A stretch of DNA of 64,000 bases from Streptomyces sp. ISL-98 (GTDB taxonomy: Bacteria > Actinomycetota > Actinomycetes > Streptomycetales > Streptomycetaceae), in the NCBI RefSeq assembly GCF_018614055.1, contig NZ_JAGGPB010000006.1, positions 62,001 through 126,000 on the forward strand. The letters are read 5' to 3'. The position numbers were made by a program, and so were the translations under genes. The first letter of the stretch is position 1. Each line of letters opens with the position of its first letter. Positions 55,642 through 61,671 of this stretch are shown one piece after another. Below the pieces are notes generated by a model. It worked only from the letters and a program-made list of their open reading frames with translations, did no database searches and was not told the origin of the DNA.

Positions 55642-57081
55642 ATGACGAAAATGACTGACTCATCTCCCGTAACTGACGTGCCGTCCGCGAAGAGGACCCG
55701 CCGTACCCACCACTGGCGGCGGGACCTCGTCGAGCTGGCCGCCCTGTTCACCGCGGTGGCCGTCGCCGACGCGATCGCGAACATGGTCGCGCACGGGCCC
55801 GACGGGCCGTTCCTGCTCGTCGCATCGGCCGTGGTCCTCACAGCCACGGCCGGATTCCACACGTGGTGGGCACGACGGCACAGCCATTCCCCGCCGGCCG
55901 CCGCGCCCGGCGACGGGAAGTCCGACAAGAGCGAGGCCGGTAACTCGGAGCCGGGCCCGGACACAGCGCTGTGGCGGATGCGCACCACCGTCAAGGACGA
56001 GCCCGGCAGCCTGGCGCTGCTGTGCACTGCCCTGGCCAGGCACCGGGTGGACATCCTCACCCTCCAGACGCATCCGCTCGCCGAGGGCACCGTCGACGAG
56101 CTCCTGCTGCGCGCTCCCGCCATGCTCCAGGCCACGCAGCTCAGCCTGGAGATCGCTGCCGCCGGCGGCAGCGACACCTGGCTGGAGCGCGCCGACGCCC
56201 ACGACCTGGTGGACGCGCCCACCCGGGTGCTCGGTCTCGCCACCCGTACCGCTCTGGATGCGGCTGAACTGCCGCTGGCCCTGCGCCAGTTGCTCGGCCG
56301 CTGCACCATCCACTCGCTGCCCGCCACCACCCTCACCGGGCGCCCCACCGGCGAGACCGCACCCGTCGAAGGGGTGCTCGACAGCACGGTGATGAAGCTG
56401 CGTGACCCGTCGGGCGGCGCCATCACGATCGAGCGCCCCTATCTCCCCTTCACCCCGACCGAGTTCGCCCGGGCCCGCGCCCTGGTGGAGCTCGATGCCC
56501 GGCTCGGCCCCCGTATGCCACGCAGCGAGGACATCCTGACCCTCCCGGAGGGCAATGAGATCACCGTCCGCAGGGCAGGCCCCGACGACCTCGAAGCCGC
56601 CCGCGCGATGCACGACCGCTGCAGCGACCGCACCCTGAACCTGCGGTACCACGGCCCGGTCGGCGACGCCGACCGCTACCTGAGCCACCTGCTCAGCCCG
56701 CGCTACGGCCGCACCCTCGCCGTCCAGACCGCGTCCGGCCGCCTCGTCGCCCTCGGGCATCTGCTCTGGGACGGTGACGAGACCGAGGTCGCGCTGCTCG
56801 TCGAGGATGCCTGGCAGCGCCGCGGCATCGGCTCCGAACTCCTCGGCCGTCTGGTGGGCATGGCCGCGGAGGCTCGGTGCGAGAGCGTCTACGCCGTCAC
56901 CCAGTCGTCCAACACCGCTATGGTCGCGGCCATGCGCGGCCTCGGCCTGCCGCTCGACTACCAGATCGAGGAGGGGACGCTGGTGGTCACAGCCCGGCTG
57001 AGTGCAGCGACCGTACGATCCCGCCTTCCGTACGAGCAGACCCAGCCGACCCAGCAACCTCAGCAGGCCCAGCGGCGCTGA
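55642..57081 (+). CDS. Membrane-anchored ACT-GNAT fusion protein
   Basis: 479 residues: a basic N-terminus, two hydrophobic helices (about 30-72, LVELAALFTAVAVADAIANMVA and FLLVASAVVLTATAGFHTWWA), an ACT-type regulatory domain (about 112-190, TVKDEPGSLALLCTALARHRVDILTLQTHPL), a middle region, and a GNAT domain (about 335-470, with VEDAWQRRGIGSELLGRLVGMA). ACT domains usually sense amino acids, so allosteric acetylation is likely. The last 95 nt overlap the convergent lyase gene. Start ATG 55642; no ribosome binding site. Confidence 0.85.
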   Translation: MTKMTDSSPVTDVPSAKRTRRTHHWRRDLVELAALFTAVAVADAIANMVAHGPDGPFLLVASAVVLTATAGFHTWWARRHSHSPPAAAPGDGKSDKSEAGNSEPGPDTALWRMRTTVKDEPGSLALLCTALARHRVDILTLQTHPLAEGTVDELLLRAPAMLQATQLSLEIAAAGGSDTWLERADAHDLVDAPTRVLGLATRTALDAAELPLALRQLLGRCTIHSLPATTLTGRPTGETAPVEGVLDSTVMKLRDPSGGAITIERPYLPFTPTEFARARALVELDARLGPRMPRSEDILTLPEGNEITVRRAGPDDLEAARAMHDRCSDRTLNLRYHGPVGDADRYLSHLLSPRYGRTLAVQTASGRLVALGHLLWDGDETEVALLVEDAWQRRGIGSELLGRLVGMAAEARCESVYAVTQSSNTAMVAAMRGLGLPLDYQIEEGTLVVTARLSAATVRSRLPYEQTQPTQQPQQAQRR

Positions 57082-58210
57082 GTGCCCCGCACAGGTCCCG
57101 CCACAGGTCCTCGGTGTCCTCGAGCCCGACCGACATCCGCAGCAGCCGGTCGCTGACGCCCGCGGTCCGCCGGTCTCCCTCGGCCACAATGCGGTGGCTG
57201 ATGGAGGCCGGGTGCTGGATCAGCGAGTCCACGCTGCCGAGACTCACGGCCGGTGTGATCAGCCGTACGCCCGCGATCACCGCGTGCGGGTCTCCGTGCA
57301 CATCGAAGGCCACCATCGCGCCGCCCACCTTCGGGTAGTGGACCTTCGCCACGCGCGGATCGGCGGCCAGCCGACGGGCCAGCTCGGCCGCGGTCGCCGA
57401 GGCCGCCCGCACCCGTACCGGCAGGGTGGAAAGCCCGCGCAGCAGCAGATATCCGGCCAGCGGATGCAGTACGCCGCCGGTCGCGAACCGCACCTGCCGC
57501 AGCAGCCGTGCGAACTCCTCGTCGCAGGCCACCACCCCGCCCATGACGTCGCCGTGCCCGCCCAGGTACTTCGTCGCGCTGTGCAGCACGATCCGCGCGC
57601 CGTGCTCCACGGGACGCTGGAGCACGGGCGTCGCGAACGTGTTGTCGACGAGCAGCGGCACCGACCCGCAGGCCTGCGCGACCGCCCGGATGTCGACCTC
57701 CGCCAGCGTCGGGTTGGCCGGGGTCTCGACCATCACCAGGCCGGTGTCGGGGCGTATCGCGTCGGCGATGCCCGCCGGATCGACCCAGGTCACCTCGGTA
57801 CCGAGCAGCCCGGCGTTCAGCAGGTGGTCACTGCATCCGTACAGCGGACGTACGGCGACCACATGGCGCAGGCCCATGGAGGAACGTACGAGAAGGACGG
57901 CGGTGAGGGCCGCCATGCCGCTGGCGAAGGCGACGGCGCTCCCGGCGCCTTCGAGCCGGGCCAGGGCGCTCTCGAAGCGGGCGGTGGTCGGGTTGTCGAG
58001 CCGTGCGTAGATCGGCGGGCCGTCCGGCTGCGCGCCGGTGGTGGCGAATTCGTCGATTCTGGCAGCCTCCGCCCGACTGTCGTACGACGGATAGGTCGTC
58101 GACAGGTCGAGCGGCGGGGCGTGCACGCCCAGGGCCGCGAGGTCTTCACGGCCGGCGTGCACGGCTTCTGTGGCCAGGGCCCGGGGTGTGGTCGAGGCGT
58201 CGGTCTTCAT
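56987..58210 (-). CDS. Methionine gamma-lyase-like PLP enzyme (Cys/Met metabolism)
   Basis: 407 residues of the Cys/Met-metabolism PLP family. Markers: YARLDNPTTARFESALARLEG, FASGMAALTAVLL, VETPANPTLAEVDI, VDNTFATPVLQRP and HSATKYLGGHGDVMGGVV with the Schiff-base Lys. It can be a methionine gamma-lyase or a cystathionine gamma-synthase/lyase; the divergent Lrp-type gene favours a degradative lyase (as in mdeR-mdeA of pseudomonads). Start ATG 58210. It overlaps the convergent ACT-GNAT gene by 95 nt. Confidence 0.85.
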   Translation of the reverse strand: MKTDASTTPRALATEAVHAGREDLAALGVHAPPLDLSTTYPSYDSRAEAARIDEFATTGAQPDGPPIYARLDNPTTARFESALARLEGAGSAVAFASGMAALTAVLLVRSSMGLRHVVAVRPLYGCSDHLLNAGLLGTEVTWVDPAGIADAIRPDTGLVMVETPANPTLAEVDIRAVAQACGSVPLLVDNTFATPVLQRPVEHGARIVLHSATKYLGGHGDVMGGVVACDEEFARLLRQVRFATGGVLHPLAGYLLLRGLSTLPVRVRAASATAAELARRLAADPRVAKVHYPKVGGAMVAFDVHGDPHAVIAGVRLITPAVSLGSVDSLIQHPASISHRIVAEGDRRTAGVSDRLLRMSVGLEDTEDLWRDLCGALSAAGPAEVAGSAGSARTEGGIVRSLHSAGL

Positions 58211-58257
58211 GGCCGCACTCTGAACAACTACCGACGGGTAGCGGAAAGTGTCCGTGT

Positions 58258-58278
58258 TACGTTCGGCCAATGGCCGAA
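58258..58278 (+). promoter_or_regulatory. Leaderless promoter and palindrome at the lrp start
   Basis: TACGTT (58258-58263) lies 6 nt before ATG 58270, and TTCGGCC-AAT-GGCCGAA (58262-58278) overlaps the last bases of that box and the start codon. A likely autoregulatory site also controlling the divergent lyase. Confidence 0.5.
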
Positions 58279-58743
58279 ACTGTCGCACTCGACCCGGTCG
58301 ATCTGCACATACTGCGCCTCCTGCAGAACGACGCCCGGACCACCTACCGTGACCTGGCCGCAGAGGTCGGAGTCGCGCCGTCGACCTGCCTGGACAGGGT
58401 GGCGCGACTGCGCCGCTGCGGCGTGATTCTCGGGCATCAGCTGCGTCTGGATCCGGCCAAACTCGGCCGTGGCCTTGAAGCGCTGCTTTCGGTCCAGGTA
58501 CGGCCGCACCGCCGCGAGCTGATCGGCCCGTTCGTCGAACGGATCACCGCCCTGCCCGAGTCGCGTGCGCTCTTCCATCTCACGGGTCCCGACGACTACC
58601 TGGTCCACGTGGCGGTAAAGGACACGGCGGACTTGCAGCGCCTGGTTCTCGACGAGTTCACCTCGCAGCGGGAAGTCGCCCGCGTCGAGACCCGGTTGAT
58701 CTTCCAGGCCTGGGACTGCGGACCTCTGCTGCCACCGGTTTAG
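58270..58743 (+). CDS. Lrp/AsnC-family regulator (probable lyase regulator)
   Basis: 157 residues. HTH LDPVDLHILRLLQNDARTTYRDLAAEVGVAPSTCLDRVARLRRCGVI (1-55), then the RAM effector domain (LEALLSVQVRPHRRELIGPFVERI, ESRALFHLTGPDDYLVHVAV). Divergent from the Cys/Met lyase gene with 59 nt between starts, so methionine or a related amino acid is a likely effector. ATG 58270 appears leaderless. Confidence 0.92.
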   Translation: MAETVALDPVDLHILRLLQNDARTTYRDLAAEVGVAPSTCLDRVARLRRCGVILGHQLRLDPAKLGRGLEALLSVQVRPHRRELIGPFVERITALPESRALFHLTGPDDYLVHVAVKDTADLQRLVLDEFTSQREVARVETRLIFQAWDCGPLLPPV

Positions 58744-58805
58744 CTCCCTGCCCCAAGACCATCGGCATCAGGCCGCTCGCCCTGGACGGTAGTGACGCGG
58801 GGCTC

Positions 58806-58821
58806 ATCCTCGTACGAGGAT
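58806..58821. promoter_or_regulatory. 16-bp perfect palindrome before DUF885 gene
   Basis: ATCCTCGTACGAGGAT lies 6 nt before ATG 58828 and contains the GAGGA ribosome binding site, so a DNA-binding protein or an RNA hairpin here would control translation or transcription. Confidence 0.6.
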
Positions 58822-58827
58822 GTCCGC

Positions 58828-60513
58828 ATGTCTGATACTTCGAGCAGCGCGCTCCCCCGACAGGTCGCCGACGCGTACGTCGACGCACTCATCGCCCTCG
58901 ACCCGATCCTCGGCACGTACCTGGGAGTCAAGGAGAGTTCCAGCAGGCTGCCGGACTTCTCCCCCGCAGGGCAGGAGGCACTCGCCGAGCTGGCTCGCAC
59001 CACGCTCGCCGGGCTCGACGAGGCGGAGCGGCTGACCGGCGCGGACAGTGACGCCGAGCGCCGCTGCGGCCGGTTGCTGCGCGAGCGGCTGACCGCCGAA
59101 CTCGCTGTCCACGAGGCGGGCGAGAGTCTGTGCACCGTCAGCAACCTCCACTCCCCCGCGCACAGCATCCGCGGGGTCTTCACGGTGACGCCGACCGAGA
59201 CCGAGGAGGACTGGGTCGCGGTGGCCGAGCGGCTGCGCGCGGTGCCGTCGGCGCTTGAGGGCTACCGGGCGTCGCTCGCGCTCGGCATGGAACGCGGGCT
59301 GCTCGGCGGGCCGCGCGCCACGGAGACGTTCACCGGCCAGCTGACCGAGTGGGCGGGCACCGAGCGCGGCTGGTTCGAGGACTTCGCGGCGGCCGGCCCC
59401 GACGCGCTGCGCGCCGAACTGGACGCGGCGGCGCTCGGCGCCACCCACGCGGTCGTCGCGCTGCGCGACTGGATGCGCGATGTGTACGCCCCGGCGGTGA
59501 AGGGGGCGCCCGACACGGTGGGCCGTGAGCGGTACGCCCGCTGGTCGCGCTACTTCAACGGCACCGACCTCGACCTCGACGAGGCGTACGCGTACGGCTG
59601 GTCGGAATACCACCGGCTCCTCGGCGAGATGAAGGCCGAGGCCGAGAAAATCCTGCCCGGCGCGGCCACCCCGTGGGAGGCGCTGGCCTGGCTCGACGAG
59701 CACGGCACGCACATCGAGGGCGTCGAGGAGACCAGGGCCTGGCTGCAGAGCCTGATGGACGAGGCGATCGCGGCACTGGACGGTACCCACTTCGAACTCG
59801 CCGACCGCGTACGGAAGGTGGAGTCCCGCATCGCGCCCCCCGGCAGCGCGGCGGCCCCGTACTACACCACACCGTCCGAGGACTTCTCGCGCCCGGGCAT
59901 CACCTGGCTGCCGACGATGGGCGAGACGCGCTTCCCGGTGTACGACCTGACGTCGACCTGGTACCACGAGGGTGTCCCGGGCCACCACCTCCAGCTCGCG
60001 CAGTGGGTCCACGTGGCGGACCAGCTGTCCCGCTACCAGGCGACCGTCGGCATGGTCAGCGCCAACGCCGAGGGCTGGGCGCTGTACGCGGAGCGGCTGA
60101 TGGACGAGCTGGGCTTCCTCGGCGACCCGGAGCGCAGGCTCGGCTACCTGGACGCGCAGATGATGCGGTCGACGCGGGTGATTGTCGACATCGGCATGCA
60201 CCTGGAGCTGGAGATCCCGGCGGACTCGCCGTTCCACCCGGGCGAGCGCTGGACGCCGGAGCTGGCGCACGAGTTCTTCGGCATGCACAGCGGGCGCCCC
60301 GCGGACTTCGTGGAGAGCGAGCTGACCCGCTATCTGTCCATGCCGGGCCAGGCGATCGGCTACAAGCTGGGCGAGCGGGCCTGGCTGCTGGGCCGCGAGA
60401 ACGCGCGCAAGGCACACGGCGAGGCCTTCGACGCCAAGGCGTGGCACATGGCGGCGCTTTCGCAGGGGTCGCTGGGCCTCGACGACCTGGTGGAAGAGCT
60501 GTCGAAGCTCTGA
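58828..60513 (+). CDS. DUF885 metallopeptidase-like protein
   Basis: 561 residues of the DUF885 family (M32-like zinc carboxypeptidase fold). The zinc motif is HEGVPGHHLQ (HExxxHH, His380, Glu381, His385-386); further conserved blocks are TWLPTMGETRFPVYDLTSTWYHEGV, NAEGWALYAERLMDELGF and MPGQAIGYKLGE. No signal peptide, so cytoplasmic. Presumed peptide hydrolase of unknown substrate. GAGGA 8 nt upstream of ATG 58828. Confidence 0.9.
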   Translation: MSDTSSSALPRQVADAYVDALIALDPILGTYLGVKESSSRLPDFSPAGQEALAELARTTLAGLDEAERLTGADSDAERRCGRLLRERLTAELAVHEAGESLCTVSNLHSPAHSIRGVFTVTPTETEEDWVAVAERLRAVPSALEGYRASLALGMERGLLGGPRATETFTGQLTEWAGTERGWFEDFAAAGPDALRAELDAAALGATHAVVALRDWMRDVYAPAVKGAPDTVGRERYARWSRYFNGTDLDLDEAYAYGWSEYHRLLGEMKAEAEKILPGAATPWEALAWLDEHGTHIEGVEETRAWLQSLMDEAIAALDGTHFELADRVRKVESRIAPPGSAAAPYYTTPSEDFSRPGITWLPTMGETRFPVYDLTSTWYHEGVPGHHLQLAQWVHVADQLSRYQATVGMVSANAEGWALYAERLMDELGFLGDPERRLGYLDAQMMRSTRVIVDIGMHLELEIPADSPFHPGERWTPELAHEFFGMHSGRPADFVESELTRYLSMPGQAIGYKLGERAWLLGRENARKAHGEAFDAKAWHMAALSQGSLGLDDLVEELSKL

Positions 60514-60537
60514 CCTCTGTTTGTACGGGTGAGGGAT

Positions 60538-60578
60538 CGGCGGCCGGGGTTCGGATCAGCTCTATGCCCCGGCCGCCG
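60538..60578. terminator. Terminator between DUF885 and rhodanese genes
   Basis: 12-bp GC stem (60538-60549 with 60567-60578) with a 17-nt loop between two convergent genes. Confidence 0.75.
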
Positions 60579-60609
60579 TCGCACGGAACCATGCGGCACC
60601 GCTCGGCGG

Positions 60610-61131
60610 TCAGCAGCCGCAGTTGTCGGAGCCGACGGGCGCCGTCAGCGGATCGGCGTCGCGCCGCTCCCGCCCCTCCCACGTCTCGACCTCGAAACCC
60701 TCGCGGATCCAGTACTCGATGCCGCCGAGCATCTCCTTGACCTGGTAGCCGAGTTCGGCCAGGGCGAGGGCCGCGCGGGTGCCGCCGTTGCAGCCGGGGC
60801 CCCAGCAGTACGTGACGACCGGGACGGACTTGTCCAGAAGCCGCTCCGCCTGGGCGGGGATCAGCGCCGTCGGCAGGTGCAGGGCACCGGGGATGTGCCC
60901 CTGGTCCCACGACTCGGTCGAGCGGGAGTCGATCACGACGAAGCCGGGTTCGTCGCCGGAGGTGAGGACGGAGGCGACGTCGGACACGTCGGCGTGGAAG
61001 GCCAGGCTGGCGCCGAAATAGGCGGCTGCGGCGGCGGGCGAAGCCGGCGGGACGCGAAGAACGGCGTTCGTGGCGGCAGCGGTGGCGGCGGACGTGGTGG
61101 CCTGGGGAGCGCTGAGCGGTGTCGTTGTCAT
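60610..61131 (-). CDS. Rhodanese-like sulfurtransferase
   Basis: 173 residues, single rhodanese domain. IDSRSTESWDQGHIPGALHLP and VTYCWGPGCNGGTRAALALAELGY (active-site Cys109 or Cys114 in the loop) match PspE/GlpE-type proteins. N-terminus Ala/Thr-rich, C-terminus ends CGC. Divergent from an Lrp/AsnC regulator with a 93-nt spacer. A role in sulfur trafficking or cyanide detoxification is plausible but not shown. Confidence 0.88.
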   Translation of the reverse strand: MTTTPLSAPQATTSAATAAATNAVLRVPPASPAAAAAYFGASLAFHADVSDVASVLTSGDEPGFVVIDSRSTESWDQGHIPGALHLPTALIPAQAERLLDKSVPVVTYCWGPGCNGGTRAALALAELGYQVKEMLGGIEYWIREGFEVETWEGRERRDADPLTAPVGSDNCGC

Positions 61132-61157
61132 GGCTCAAAATCTACGACCGGTGATCA

Positions 61158-61169
61158 ACTTCCTGAAGT
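61158..61169. promoter_or_regulatory. ACTTC-CT-GAAGT palindrome between rhodanese and lrp genes
   Basis: A 5-bp inverted repeat with 2-nt spacer centred in the divergent spacer; candidate Lrp operator. Confidence 0.35.
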
Positions 61170-61224
61170 GAGATTCCCCGGCTCTTCTCTTGATCTGCCG
61201 CTGGTTTCCCTGTTGTCTCTCCGC

Positions 61225-61671
61225 ATGACCGGATATTCACCGGACGCCACCGACTGGCGCATTCTGGAAGCCCTGCAAAGCGAAGGCCGGGCCAGTTTCA
61301 CCGAGCTGGCACGCACCGTCTCCATGTCCGCGAGCGCCGTGACGGAGCGGGTACGGCGGCTCGAAGAGGCCGGGGTGATCTCGGGCTACACGGCCGTCGT
61401 CGAGCAGGACCGGCTCGGCATGCCCATCCTGGCGTTCGTACGGCTGCGCTATCCGCACGGCAACTACAAGCCCTTCCACGACCTGCTGGACGTGACGCCC
61501 GAGGTGCTCGAGGCGCATCACGTCACCGGCGACGACTGCTTCGTACTGAAGGTCGCGGCCCGCTCGATGAAGCACCTCGAAGAGATCTCGGGCCGGATCG
61601 GCTCGCTGGGCTCGGTCACCACGAGCGTCGTCTACTCCTCCCCGCTGCCGCGCCGGGCGCTCAGCCGCTGA
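61225..61671 (+). CDS. Lrp/AsnC-family regulator (probable rhodanese regulator)
   Basis: 148 residues. HTH DATDWRILEALQSEGRASFTELARTVSMSASAVTERVRRLEEAGVISGY, then RAM domain (LAFVRLRYPHGNYKPFHDLLD, AHHVTGDDCFVLKVAARSMKHLEEI). Divergent from the rhodanese gene, so probably its regulator, with a sulfur amino acid as possible effector. Ends 11 nt inside the convergent sbcC. ATG 61225 has no clear ribosome binding site. Confidence 0.92.
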   Translation: MTGYSPDATDWRILEALQSEGRASFTELARTVSMSASAVTERVRRLEEAGVISGYTAVVEQDRLGMPILAFVRLRYPHGNYKPFHDLLDVTPEVLEAHHVTGDDCFVLKVAARSMKHLEEISGRIGSLGSVTTSVVYSSPLPRRALSR

